Below, piece by piece: positions 25,384-35,441 of a stretch of DNA of 59,307 nucleotides. This DNA comes from Dehalococcoidales bacterium. GTDB taxonomy: Bacteria > Chloroflexota > Dehalococcoidia > Dehalococcoidales > Fen-1064. The stretch spans positions 1 to 59,307 of the forward strand of contig JAURWL010000252.1 in NCBI GenBank assembly GCA_030654965.1. The letters are read 5' to 3'. The translations under genes were made by a program, and so were the position numbers. Under the pieces are notes generated by a model. It saw only the letters and a program-made list of their open reading frames with translations, was not told the DNA's origin and did no database searches. Every line of letters starts with the position of its first letter. The stretch's first letter is position 1.

Positions 25384-27582
25384 TTGGCAACACCCCATTC
25401 TTTTCAATGTGAGGTCGGGGGTCGAACCCTGACCATTCAAACCGGAAAACTAGCAACTCAGGCAACCAGCGCTGTCACCGTCACCTATGGCGAATCTGTC
25501 GTTCTGGTGACACTTGGTGTCGGCGCCCAGCCACGCGAGGGCGTGGATTTTCTACCCCTGACCATTGATTACGAAGAACGTCTTTACGCCGCCGGTAAAA
25601 TCCCCGGTGGTTTTATTCGCCGTGAAGGCCGTCCCAGCCAGGAAGCGACTCTAGCCAGCCGCCTGACCGACCGGCCGCTCCGTCCTCTGCTACCGAAGGC
25701 GTGGCGGCGCGAAATTCAAATCATCATCACCGTTCTCTCGGCAGACCAGCAGAATGACCCCGATGTTCTGGCAATTATCGGCGCGTCTACCGTATTGGGA
25801 ATGTCCTCTGTGCCTTTTGCCGGACCTGTCTCTGCGGTGCACATTGGCTACATAAATGATGAGTTTGTCTTGAATCCTACGCTTGCCCAGCTTGAAGGTA
25901 GCGCTCTCGACCTCGTGGTCGCCAGCACCCGGGACAAGATTGTCATGCTGGAAGCCGGCGCCAAGGAGGTTTCCGAAGATATCGTGCTGGAAGCCATCCG
26001 CTTCGGACATGATGCCAATCAGGCAATTATCACCCTGCAGGAACAACTTAAGCAGGCTCTCGGCGTCCCGAAGGAACCCATACCCGTTCAGGAACTCCCG
26101 ATAGAGGTAACTGACCGCATCAAACCCCTCCTCGGTGATAAACTGGAAGCCGCGCTCTTCCAATCGGACAAAACCGACCGTGAACACCGGTTGGACGACC
26201 TGCAGGCTGAAATCGTAAATAAACTTGAGGGGCAGGTATCCAAAGAGGATATTGCCACTTATATGGACAAGCAAATAAGGATCTTGCTCCGCACCAACGT
26301 TCTGAACAAAGGACGGCGCGTCAGTGGGCGGGCGCTGGACGAGCTCCGTCCTATCACCTGTGAAGCCGGCATTCTCCCCCGCACCCACGGTTCCGGACTG
26401 TTCAATCGCGGCCGAACTCAGGTATTGAGCATCACCACGCTCGGTTCTACCCGTCAGGAACAACAGCTGGACGGATTGGGCATTGAGGAAACCAAACGCT
26501 TCATGCATCACTATAACTTCCCTCCCTTCTCCACCGGCGAAGTACGACGGATAGGGTCGCCCGGCAGACGCGAAATCGGGCACGGCGCCCTGGCGGAACG
26601 CGCTCTGCAACCTATCATTCCGGCAGAGGCAGATTTCCCTTATACCATCCGCCTTGTCTCGGAAGTTCTCAGTAGCAACGGCAGCACCTCCATGGCGAGT
26701 GTCTGCGCCGGCAGTCTTTCCCTGATGGACGCCGGCATCCCCGTGAAGAGCGCCGTGTCGGGCATCTCCATCGGGCTGGTCACCGGAGATGACGGGCGGT
26801 TTGCAGCTCTTACCGATATTGAAGGTATTGAAGACAACTACGGCGATATGGATTTCAAAGTCGCCGGTACGAGCGAAGGCATTACTGCCATTCAACTCGA
26901 TATCAAGCTCAAAGGCATCGGTCAGGATGTCGTCCATGAAGCACTCACGAAGGCAAAAACAGCACGACTCCAGATTCTGGATATTATGCGCCAGACCATC
27001 GCCACAAGCCGCGCGGAAGTCAGCCGGTACGCACCCCGCATGTACAAGATGAAGATTGACCCGGACAAGATTGGCGCGGTGATTGGCACCGGTGGCAAGA
27101 CCATCCGCGCGATTACGGAAGAAACCAAAACGACCATTGATATAGACCAGGACGGCACGGTCATCATCGGCTCCACAGACGAAGCCTCGGCGCAACACGC
27201 CATTGAAATCATCGAGGGATTGACGAAAGAGGTCGAGGTCGGCACCATTTACACGGGCAAAGTGACACGTGTGCTCGCCTTCGGCGCCATCGTCGAGTTC
27301 TTACCGGGTAAAGACGGTATGGTACACATCAGCGAACTGGCGCCATACCGTGTCGCGAACGTTGAGGACGTCGTCAAAGTGGGTGATGAGGTCACCGTCA
27401 AAGTTATCCGCGTTGAAGATGGCAAGATTGCACTCTCACGGAAGGCGCTCTTTGAGCAACCCGGGACCGAAACCGGTGAGGGGAACACGCCTCCGCCTGC
27501 GCACCGCCCGCCTCAGCGGCCACCCTCGGGGCGTCCGCCCCAGAGTTCTCACCCCGACCGCAAACCACCCTACCATCAGTGA
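25384..27582 (+). CDS. pnp: Polyribonucleotide nucleotidyltransferase (PNPase)
   Basis: Phosphorolytic 3'-5' exoribonuclease, 732 residues. Two RNase PH domains flank an alpha domain; the second has T-H-G-S-G-L-F-N-R-G-R-T-Q and F-M-H-H-Y-N-F-P-P-F-S-T-G-E. A KH domain (I-G-T-G-G-K-T-I-R) and an S1 domain (V-L-A-F-G-A-I-V-E-F) follow. A ~30-residue Pro-rich tail is less usual. The start is a TTG at 25384, eight bases after AGGAGG. Downstream dapB follows after 13 bp, so the RNA-processing and lysine genes share an operon. Confidence 0.97.
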   Translation: MATPHSFQCEVGGRTLTIQTGKLATQATSAVTVTYGESVVLVTLGVGAQPREGVDFLPLTIDYEERLYAAGKIPGGFIRREGRPSQEATLASRLTDRPLRPLLPKAWRREIQIIITVLSADQQNDPDVLAIIGASTVLGMSSVPFAGPVSAVHIGYINDEFVLNPTLAQLEGSALDLVVASTRDKIVMLEAGAKEVSEDIVLEAIRFGHDANQAIITLQEQLKQALGVPKEPIPVQELPIEVTDRIKPLLGDKLEAALFQSDKTDREHRLDDLQAEIVNKLEGQVSKEDIATYMDKQIRILLRTNVLNKGRRVSGRALDELRPITCEAGILPRTHGSGLFNRGRTQVLSITTLGSTRQEQQLDGLGIEETKRFMHHYNFPPFSTGEVRRIGSPGRREIGHGALAERALQPIIPAEADFPYTIRLVSEVLSSNGSTSMASVCAGSLSLMDAGIPVKSAVSGISIGLVTGDDGRFAALTDIEGIEDNYGDMDFKVAGTSEGITAIQLDIKLKGIGQDVVHEALTKAKTARLQILDIMRQTIATSRAEVSRYAPRMYKMKIDPDKIGAVIGTGGKTIRAITEETKTTIDIDQDGTVIIGSTDEASAQHAIEIIEGLTKEVEVGTIYTGKVTRVLAFGAIVEFLPGKDGMVHISELAPYRVANVEDVVKVGDEVTVKVIRVEDGKIALSRKALFEQPGTETGEGNTPPPAHRPPQRPPSGRPPQSSHPDRKPPYHQ

Positions 27583-27595
27583 GAGGAGGCAGGGT

Positions 27596-28387
27596 ATGAT
27601 TAAGGTTGTTGTCCACGGCGCACTCGGCAAAATGGGTAGAGAAGTGGTCAACGCTATCTGCCACGACCCGGAAACAAAACTCGTCGGCGCGGTTGATATC
27701 AATCTGAAGGATACGTTCCTGCCACTGCCTGATGGCTCCGGTAAAGTGCCCCTCTCTTCAGACCTGGATAACATCATCACAGCGCAGAAACCGGACGTGC
27801 TGGTAGATTTCTCACTGGCTAAAGCCGCCTTAAACGCCGCGCGCACCGCCGCCAAAAAGAAAGTGCACCTCGTCAGCGGCACCACCGGCTTAACTCAAGC
27901 AGACCTGGATGAAATCGACCGTCTGGCGAAAGCAAACGGGGTCGGCGCCGTGGTAGCATCAAACTTTGCACTTGGGGCAGTGGTGATGATGCACCTCGCG
28001 AAAGTCGCCGCAAAATACTTTGATTACGCGGAAATTATCGAACTGCACCACCACCTCAAAGCGGATGCTCCCTCAGGCACTGCCCTGACGACTGCTCGTA
28101 GTATGGCAAAGGCACACGGCAAGCCGTTCCTTACCCCTTCGGAGAAGGACACTACTATGAAGAGCCGCGGAGAACAGGTGGAGGGGATTGCACTGCACAG
28201 CGTTCGCCTGCCGGGGCTACTGGCGCATCAGGAAGTGCTTTTCGGTATTGCCGGACAGACCCTCAGCATCCGCCATGATACCATCAGCCGCGAATGCTAC
28301 ATGCCCGGCGTTTTGCTCGCCGTTAAACAGGTGCACAATTATAAAGGGCTTGTTTCCGGACTTGCCGCGCTTCTTAACCTGGAGTAA
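27596..28387 (+). CDS. dapB: 4-hydroxy-tetrahydrodipicolinate reductase
   Basis: Reduces the DapA product in the diaminopimelate/lysine pathway using NAD(P)H. The 263-residue protein has the N-terminal Rossmann motif V-V-H-G-A-L-G-K-M-G-R, V-S-G-T-T-G, A-S-N-F-A-L-G-A-V-V and the substrate-binding signature E-L-H-H-H-L-K-A-D-A-P-S-G-T-A. ATG 27596 is chosen for GAGAGGAGG upstream; the open frame extends further 5' only inside pnp. It is separated by 9 bp from the asd-like gene. Confidence 0.96.
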   Translation: MIKVVVHGALGKMGREVVNAICHDPETKLVGAVDINLKDTFLPLPDGSGKVPLSSDLDNIITAQKPDVLVDFSLAKAALNAARTAAKKKVHLVSGTTGLTQADLDEIDRLAKANGVGAVVASNFALGAVVMMHLAKVAAKYFDYAEIIELHHHLKADAPSGTALTTARSMAKAHGKPFLTPSEKDTTMKSRGEQVEGIALHSVRLPGLLAHQEVLFGIAGQTLSIRHDTISRECYMPGVLLAVKQVHNYKGLVSGLAALLNLE

Positions 28388-28396
28388 CGGAGTGAA

Positions 28397-29422
28397 ATGA
28401 AACAGTACCGGCTAGCGGTTGTCGGCGCTACGGGAATGGTCGGTCAGGAATTCATTAAAATCCTGGAACAACGCAATTTCCCGGTTAGCGATATTCAACT
28501 CTACACCTCGGACGGTTCCGCTGGTAAAAAACTATACGTTAAACACCAGGAAACTATCGTTAAAGAAATCAATCATGAATCCTTCGCCGGTATGGATATC
28601 GTTTTCTTCTCTGCGGGCACTAATGTCAGTCGCCATTTTGTAGCAACCGCCGTCAGGGCAGGTGCGCTGGTTATCGATAATAGCGATGCCTGGCGATTGG
28701 AAGGTGATTTCCCGCTCGTCGTACCTGAGGTTAATATTGAGGATATTATCCGTCATAAGGGTGTGATTGTGAATCCCACCAGCCCTGTTATCCAGATGGT
28801 CGTGGTGCTGTCCCCTCTACACCGGGTCAATCCCATCAAGCGCATAATCGTTACCAGCTATCAATCGGTTGCCGGCGCCGGGCTGACGGCAATCGAGGAA
28901 TTAACCACCCAGGTGCGACAGGTGCTGGATGGGCAACCCGCCATTCCCAGAGTCTTCCCACACCAGATTGCTTTCAATCTCCTGCCTGAAGTCGATGTAT
29001 TCATGGACACCGGCTATACAAAAGAGGAACGAAAGCTCCTGGAAGAGACCCGTAGAATCATGCACGCGCCGGAGATTGAGGTATCCGCCACCTGTGTCCG
29101 GGTGCCGGTTTTCATCGGGAATAGCGAAGCAGTACATATCGAGTTCACCCACCCTTTTCCACCGGAGGAAGCTCGCCGGATTCTCTCGCACGCACCGGGG
29201 GTGAGGGTGCTGGACGATACTACTGTCAGTCTCTACCCTCAACCTTGGGCAATCGCCGGCACCGATGAGTGTTATGTGGGACGTCTCCGTAAGGATTCCG
29301 CCTTCAAGAATGGCTTGGCAATGTGGATTGTTGCTGATAATATTAGAAAAGGCGCCGCGCTAAATGCGATTCAAATATTAGAAGAAATAATCAAGCGAGA
29401 CTGGCTCGTTCCCGGAGGGTAA
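28397..29422 (+). CDS. Aspartate-semialdehyde dehydrogenase-like protein lacking both catalytic residues
   Basis: A 341-residue protein of the ASADH family: NADP-binding V-V-G-A-T-G-M-V-G-Q, phosphate/substrate-binding R100 (D-N-S-D-A-W-R), Q156 in S-Y-Q-S-V-A-G-A-G and R235. The invariant catalytic motif N-P-N-C is N-P-T-S here (Ser129 in place of Cys), and the catalytic His of the G-H-S-E motif is Asn242 (G-N-S-E). I read both changes directly in the DNA (AGC and AAT codons). Fold and operon place (dapB-asd-dapA, 2 bp before dapA) are conserved, but the normal thioester mechanism should not work. It may be a pseudoenzyme, a regulator or an altered enzyme; a true Asd would then be encoded elsewhere. 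Confidence 0.88.
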   Translation: MKQYRLAVVGATGMVGQEFIKILEQRNFPVSDIQLYTSDGSAGKKLYVKHQETIVKEINHESFAGMDIVFFSAGTNVSRHFVATAVRAGALVIDNSDAWRLEGDFPLVVPEVNIEDIIRHKGVIVNPTSPVIQMVVVLSPLHRVNPIKRIIVTSYQSVAGAGLTAIEELTTQVRQVLDGQPAIPRVFPHQIAFNLLPEVDVFMDTGYTKEERKLLEETRRIMHAPEIEVSATCVRVPVFIGNSEAVHIEFTHPFPPEEARRILSHAPGVRVLDDTTVSLYPQPWAIAGTDECYVGRLRKDSAFKNGLAMWIVADNIRKGAALNAIQILEEIIKRDWLVPGG

Positions 29423-29424
29423 AG

Positions 29425-30318
29425 ATGAAAGAACTCGGCAGACTCATCACAGCAATGGTCACTCCTTTTGATGATAAAGGAGAGGTCGACTACACACAGG
29501 CAAAAAAACTGGCAAAAGCACTGCTGGCATCCGGCAGTGAGGGACTGGTTATAGTCGGTACCACCGGCGAATCACCTACCCTCCGCCATGAGGAAGAGAA
29601 GCGTCTTTTCACTGAAATCAAGAAAGCCGTCGGCAGTAAAGGCTCCGTCATCGCCGGCACTGGCAGTAATAACACCGCCGAGGCGCTGGAATTTACGAAG
29701 GATGCGGAAAAAATCGGTGTGGATGCCTGTTTGCTCGTCGTCCCTTACTACAATAAACCATCGCAGGATGGCTTGTACCAGCACTTCAAGAAAATTGCCG
29801 AAAATACCAGCTTGCCCTGTATTCTCTACAATGTGCCATCACGCACAGTGACTAATCTGGCGCCGGAGACCACTATTAAGCTGAGCCATGTGCCGAATAT
29901 CATCGGGGTCAAGGAAGCCAGCGGCAACATGGAACAAATCACTAAGATTATCAAAGAGGCAAAGCCGGGATTCCTGGTCTGGAGTGGGAACGACTCCGAC
30001 ACCCTGCCGATGCTGGCGCTCGGCGCGTACGGTGTTATCAGTGTCGCCTCACATCTCGTCGGCAAACAGATAAACGAGATGATTTATAGCTTTGTGAAGG
30101 GCAATACGAAGAAAGCCGCCGATATTCACGCGCATCTCCTGCCTCTGGTAAATGCGTTGTTTATTGTCTCCAACCCCGCCCCGGTGAAATACGCCCTCAA
30201 TCAGATTGGCTTTAAAGTGGGCAAACCGCGTTTACCTCTCTGTGAACCAGATGAAAAGAGCGCCGCACTTATCAAAGAAATCCTGAAGAAGTACAAGATT
30301 GATATCAAGGTGAAATGA
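29425..30318 (+). CDS. dapA: 4-hydroxy-tetrahydrodipicolinate synthase
   Basis: Condenses aspartate semialdehyde with pyruvate, the first committed step to diaminopimelate and lysine. The 297-residue TIM barrel has G-T-T-G-E-S-P-T-L, the proton-relay Tyr in V-V-P-Y-Y-N-K-P-S, the Arg region Y-N-V-P-S-R-T and the Schiff-base Lys in I-I-G-V-K-E-A-S-G. Length is standard. Last gene of the rpsO-pnp-dapB-asd-like-dapA run, starting 2 bp after the asd-like stop behind GGAGGG. Confidence 0.97.
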   Translation: MKELGRLITAMVTPFDDKGEVDYTQAKKLAKALLASGSEGLVIVGTTGESPTLRHEEEKRLFTEIKKAVGSKGSVIAGTGSNNTAEALEFTKDAEKIGVDACLLVVPYYNKPSQDGLYQHFKKIAENTSLPCILYNVPSRTVTNLAPETTIKLSHVPNIIGVKEASGNMEQITKIIKEAKPGFLVWSGNDSDTLPMLALGAYGVISVASHLVGKQINEMIYSFVKGNTKKAADIHAHLLPLVNALFIVSNPAPVKYALNQIGFKVGKPRLPLCEPDEKSAALIKEILKKYKIDIKVK

Positions 30319-30443
30319 TACCCCTTCGGATAAACTCTAATATCTAAGCTTTATATCTCAGGCACAATTCTCCAGAAGTGCGATAGTTTCTGCTGAAAAT
30401 TTCTACTGCCTTTAAGCATTAAAAGACCGCAATTTATTGGTTT

Positions 30444-30555
30444 TACCAGTTTGGTAGATTCCCGCTCCCGCGGGAAAGACACGATAGCAAGGTGTGGGGA
30501 ACCTTTTTCCCCCGGGTGAAGCTTCCTCCTCCTGTCGTTCCTGCGCAGGCAGGAA
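30444..30555. repeat. Group of short palindromes between dapA and purA
   Basis: Three hairpins: TACCA/TGGTA (30444-30456), TTCCCG/CGGGAA (30459-30476) and TTCCTGC/GCAGGAA with a 4-nt loop (30538-30555). They occupy the convergent gap 30319-30657. No gene or clear U-tract terminator is seen there. The last palindrome resembles widespread 'TTCCTGC..GCAGGAA' dispersed repeats. Confidence 0.6.
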
Positions 30556-30628
30556 TCAATCTGACAGCATACTCTAAGACAAGTGGTCTGATAATGCTCA
30601 CGCGATATTTGGTATTAGAGCTCGTTTA

Positions 30629-30657
30629 GTATTTCGGATTTCGCATTTAGGATTTCG
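30629..30657. repeat. TTTCG-type degenerate repeat adjoining the purA stop
   Basis: About 29 bp of ATTTCG/GGATTTCG units directly abut the purA stop codon. The 13-mer GTATTTCGGATTT is repeated exactly at 55647-55659 at the lysA stop. Confidence 0.6.
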
Positions 30658-31956
<1,299 letters not shown>

Positions 31957-32045
31957 TTAATCCGGACAACCGGGAATAACCTTATTAACATAGTAGCTCA
32001 AAAGTAAAAAGTTAAAACTTAGAACTATAACTAAAAACTTACAGG

Positions 32046-32444
32046 TTACCTTTTATTTTTCATCGTAAGTAGACTCGCGGCAATGATTTTAGATAATTCT
32101 TGGGTCTCTCTTAATAAATCCTTTACGTCAGTGCTATTAATATTCAGGGCATCAATTAGCAGTCCTAACCAGTATGTCGTTTCATTCGCTGATTTCAGAG
32201 CTATTTCGTAATACTTAATAAAATCCCTTTTAGAGCTGGCAGATTTTGCTTCATATATATTCGCCCCGATGCTTGTAGCAGAACGTAAGAGTTGATCGGA
32301 AAAAATCCAAAAAAGCCGTTTTTCAGGTAAAGTCTCAATAAATTTGATTATCCTTATTGAAAAACCGTAGCAACGTTCTCTTAATCCGGTTTTAACCTTT
32401 GAATTCTGGTTTTGACTTTGGAGCTTTGAGCCTTGACTTAACAA
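32046..32444 (-). CDS. Four-helix-bundle protein (23S rRNA intervening-sequence / S23 family)
   Basis: A 132-residue member of the S23/IVP four-helix family: S-I-R-I-I-K-F-I-E-T-L-P, D-Q-L-L-R-S-A-T-S-I-G-A-N-I-Y-E-A and F-I-K-Y-Y-E-I-A-L-K-S-A-N-E-T. The first ~20 residues (S/Q/N/K-rich) match no family sequence and come from a low-complexity, repeat-like DNA stretch (32385-32440), so the true start may be internal or the repeat supplies it (TTG at 32444). The AT-rich composition differs from its neighbours. The function is unclear; relatives occur inside 23S rRNA genes and in diversity-generating retroelements (Avd), neither of which is present here. Confidence 0.75.
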   Translation of the reverse strand: MLSQGSKLQSQNQNSKVKTGLRERCYGFSIRIIKFIETLPEKRLFWIFSDQLLRSATSIGANIYEAKSASSKRDFIKYYEIALKSANETTYWLGLLIDALNINSTDVKDLLRETQELSKIIAASLLTMKNKR

Positions 32445-32486
32445 TACCGTTTTCCCTATTACAAGCGAAATTTTATTTTTGAGCCA

Positions 32487-33092
32487 TTAATTGGTTTTCG
32501 TTTTCGTCTTCTGCCAGACACAGAACAATCTCTGCCCCGCTGTTACCCAGCTCAGCACGGCAGTCAGTCCCAACGCGATGAGCAAGACCGGATTGAACTG
32601 CGCTAACAAAAGACCAAGTGATAGTATAACGACTCTTTCGGGTCGAGTAAAGACCCCAATTTCACAATTTATTCCTATCCCCTCGGCACGGGCGCGGATA
32701 TAGCTTACCATCTGACTGCCAACCATACCCAAACCCACAAGAATAATCCCGATAACCGACGCCTGATTTACATAGAACACCATCAAGCCGACACACACCA
32801 CTGCTTCCCCAATACGGTCAAGCGTGGAATCCAGTACTGCCCCAAAGTGTGTGGTTCGATTCGTAGCGCGTGCCAGGGCTCCGTCCAGCAAATCAAAAAT
32901 ACCCGAGAAAGCCACCACCCAGCCCGCCGCAAAGAGATGCTCTGTAGCAACTAATACACCCGACCCGACTGCAATCATTGCACCAATCCAGGTAAGAGCA
33001 TTGGGAGTAATGGGTGTTTTTCTTAAAAGCTGTACCATCGGGTCGGTGAAGTACCGTCCTAATACTTTGCGGGCGGTCTGCAGGTCTGCCAC
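32487..33092 (-). CDS. CDP-alcohol phosphatidyltransferase, probably phosphatidylinositol-phosphate synthase-like
   Basis: A 201-residue integral membrane enzyme with the family signature D-x2-D-G-x2-A-R-x8-G-x3-D-x3-D, seen as F-D-L-L-D-G-A-L-A-R ... H-F-G-A-V-L-D-S-T-L-D-R, and several hydrophobic helices. It uses CDP-diacylglycerol and an alcohol. The start codon immediately follows the PimA-like gene's stop, and inositol-3-phosphate synthase precedes them. Inositol phosphate is therefore the likely acceptor, although glycerol phosphate (PgsA) is possible. Confidence 0.88.
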   Translation of the reverse strand: MADLQTARKVLGRYFTDPMVQLLRKTPITPNALTWIGAMIAVGSGVLVATEHLFAAGWVVAFSGIFDLLDGALARATNRTTHFGAVLDSTLDRIGEAVVCVGLMVFYVNQASVIGIILVGLGMVGSQMVSYIRARAEGIGINCEIGVFTRPERVVILSLGLLLAQFNPVLLIALGLTAVLSWVTAGQRLFCVWQKTKTKTN

Positions 33093-34238
33093 TTAAAACA
33101 CCTTCCCCTGTATCCGAACCTTTTCAATCGTTTTCTGATAATAGTCCATCACGCGATGGGCAATGCCTTCCCAGTCGTATTTCTGCGCGGTAATGATTCC
33201 CTTCTGTCCCATCTGCTCACGCCGCGCTTTGTCATTGAGGAGTGTGAGAAGCCCATCTGCCAGCGCCCGGCTATTCATAGGCGGAACGAGCAGTCCCTCC
33301 TGTCCATGAGTAACCACAGCCGCAAACCCTTCAATATTGGTTGCCACAACCGGTCTGCCAGTTGCCATAGCCTCAAGTAGAATTAATCCGAAACTTTCCT
33401 TGCTGGTATTGGGAGCACAGAAAATGTCGGCTGTCCGATAGTAGCGGGGTTGTTCCTCGTGGCTCACCATCCCGGTAAATATTACATCCTCCAATCGATT
33501 CCTCGCTATCCATTGTTCGTACCGTGTACGGAGTCTTGTGCCGGGTCCACAGATAAGAAGTCGGGTATTCGGCATCTGCCGTTTAATCTCCATGAATGCC
33601 TTGAGCAGGTAGTTGACACCTTTGCGGAACTCAAGCCGTCCCATAAAAACAATATTCAGCTTGCCATCCAGATACTGTTCCATAGGTTTGATATCAGGAC
33701 GAAAGTGGTGAATGTCAATGCCGTTAGGTATAATTTCATACTCGGCAGGGACATACTGACTCACATAATTCATTGCCGGTTTAGAGACCGCAATGAAACC
33801 ATTCAGTTTGCGCGCTCGCCTCCCCAACATCCAGGTGGAAATTGGCCTACCCCAGTTGTAACCCGGTTTCCCCTGCGCCGCGTGAAAGGTACCGACATTC
33901 ACCGTGTTAGAAAAACGGAGCACGGCGCTGCAGAGCATGGGCATAAAAGGCTCATGGAGGTGGATGATATCGAATTTCTCCCTCGCCAGCACTTCCTTGA
34001 TGGTTGGCGCGAGATGCAGTGAAATAGAAATACGTATGATAGAATCGCTGGCAGGAATGGCAAAAGGCGTTCCGATGCGGATAAAACGGTTCCCGAAATC
34101 ACTAACCCGCTTTGAGGCAGGAGCAATTATCTTTACCTCATGTCCCATCCGGGTAAAATGTTTCTCCAGGTTAGTGACATGACGACCGACACCACCCGGA
34201 AAGGCAAAGTCGTAGGGTGAAACCAGCGCAATTTTCAT
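33093..34238 (-). CDS. GT4 glycosyltransferase, PimA-like (phosphatidylinositol mannosyltransferase)
   Basis: A 381-residue GT-B enzyme. The N-terminal domain begins M-K-I-A-L-V-S-P-Y-D-F-A-F-P-G-G-V-G-R-H-V, the PimA-type opening. The C-terminal donor-binding domain has F-M-G-R-L-E-F-R-K-G and the E-S-F-G-L-I-L-L-E-A-M-A-T-G-R-P-V-V motif. It lies between inositol-3-phosphate synthase and a CDP-alcohol transferase, which supports phosphatidylinositol as acceptor. The sugar donor, GDP-mannose in PimA, cannot be fixed from sequence. Confidence 0.88.
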   Translation of the reverse strand: MKIALVSPYDFAFPGGVGRHVTNLEKHFTRMGHEVKIIAPASKRVSDFGNRFIRIGTPFAIPASDSIIRISISLHLAPTIKEVLAREKFDIIHLHEPFMPMLCSAVLRFSNTVNVGTFHAAQGKPGYNWGRPISTWMLGRRARKLNGFIAVSKPAMNYVSQYVPAEYEIIPNGIDIHHFRPDIKPMEQYLDGKLNIVFMGRLEFRKGVNYLLKAFMEIKRQMPNTRLLICGPGTRLRTRYEQWIARNRLEDVIFTGMVSHEEQPRYYRTADIFCAPNTSKESFGLILLEAMATGRPVVATNIEGFAAVVTHGQEGLLVPPMNSRALADGLLTLLNDKARREQMGQKGIITAQKYDWEGIAHRVMDYYQKTIEKVRIQGKVF

Positions 34239-34295
34239 AGGTTAGCGTCCCCAGGCAACCTTACATGTTTACAGGAGAGAAAACAAGACACAATC

Positions 34296-35381
34296 CTATG
34301 CCTGCTTGTTGGTATCTATGAACTCTTCTGTCAGTCGCCGCGCCTCGTCGTCCGAATACTGGACTGGCGGTGATTTCATAAAATAAGCCGATGGGGCAAC
34401 CAGTGCACCCTTCAATCCATTATTCATCGCAAGCTTACAGCACCGGATAGCATCAATGACGACCCCGGCTGAGTTCGGGCTGTCCCATACCTCAAGTTTC
34501 AGTTCCAGATTCAGCGGCACATCGCCAAAGGTGCGCCCCTCCATCTTAATATGGCAGAATTTACGGTCCAGAAGCCAGGGCACATAATCACTGGGACCAA
34601 CATGAATATCATCTGGACTTAACTCATAGTCAAGCTGAGAGGTGACGGCGTTAGTCTTGGAAATTTTCTTAGATTCCAGCCGTTCGCGCTCCAGCATGTT
34701 GTAGAAATCGGTATTGCCGCCGAAATTCAACTGATAGGTGCGCTCCAGACGAACGCCGCGTTCGCGGAATAAACGCGTCAGGACACGGTGCACAATCGTC
34801 GCGCCTACCTGCGACTTGATGTCATCGCCAATCACCGGCAAACCCCTTTCCGCAAACCGCTCTCCCCAATCCTTATTTTTTGCGCTTGCAATGAAGACCG
34901 GGATACAATTGATCATCCCGCAACCGGCATTCAGTATCTGTTCCACATACCATCTGGTTGCCATCTCTGAGCCAACGGGCAGATAGTTTAGCACTACATC
35001 AGTCTTTGCATCTTTCAGGATTTTAACAATGTTAGCGGTGGGGCCCGGAGCCTTCTCGATAATCTTCGAGAGATATTTTCCCAAGCCATCATGGGTCATC
35101 CCACGATGGACAGTGACACCAGTAGTCGGCACATCGCAAAACTTGATAGTGTTATTAGGTTTGACGTAAATTGCCTCTGCCAGGTCTTTGCCAACTTTGT
35201 TTTTATCGATATCAAAAGCGGCAACGAAATTGATATCACTGATATGATAGCCACCCAGGTTGACATGCATCAGTCCAGGCACAAACTGACTTTCGCTGGC
35301 GTTCTGATAATAGTGTACGCCCTGCACCAGAGATGAGGCGCAGTTACCCACGCCGATAATGGCTACGTTAATTTTCCCCAA
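34296..35381 (-). CDS. ino1: Inositol-3-phosphate synthase
   Basis: Converts glucose 6-phosphate to 1L-myo-inositol 1-phosphate with NAD+. The 361-residue protein belongs to the short prokaryotic type: [14 protein letters not shown], the central L-N-Y-L-P-V-G-S, the active-site run [11 protein letters not shown] and [10 protein letters not shown] prefer the TTG at 35381, seven bases after GGAGGG, because the GTG at 35420 has no ribosome site and adds 13 non-conserved residues. First of a three-gene inositol-lipid cluster. Confidence 0.93.
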   Translation of the reverse strand: MGKINVAIIGVGNCASSLVQGVHYYQNASESQFVPGLMHVNLGGYHISDINFVAAFDIDKNKVGKDLAEAIYVKPNNTIKFCDVPTTGVTVHRGMTHDGLGKYLSKIIEKAPGPTANIVKILKDAKTDVVLNYLPVGSEMATRWYVEQILNAGCGMINCIPVFIASAKNKDWGERFAERGLPVIGDDIKSQVGATIVHRVLTRLFRERGVRLERTYQLNFGGNTDFYNMLERERLESKKISKTNAVTSQLDYELSPDDIHVGPSDYVPWLLDRKFCHIKMEGRTFGDVPLNLELKLEVWDSPNSAGVVIDAIRCCKLAMNNGLKGALVAPSAYFMKSPPVQYSDDEARRLTEEFIDTNKQA

Positions 35382-35441
35382 TTGTTTACCCTCCAGTCCG
35401 GCGGAGTGGGTCAGACCCACCCAGCCCGAATATTATTCGTA

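Noticed and set aside
25690-27198. 502-codon open frame on the minus strand inside pnp
   Set aside because: It lies wholly antisense to a clearly recognisable PNPase and its translation matches no family; it is a by-product of codon bias.
30319-30657. tRNA or small RNA gene between dapA and purA
   Set aside because: No cloverleaf or T-loop consensus found; the structure is explained by separate short palindromes.
32046-32444. Diversity-generating retroelement accessory protein (Avd)
   Set aside because: No reverse transcriptase, template repeat or variable repeat nearby; the S23/IVP family is broader than Avd.
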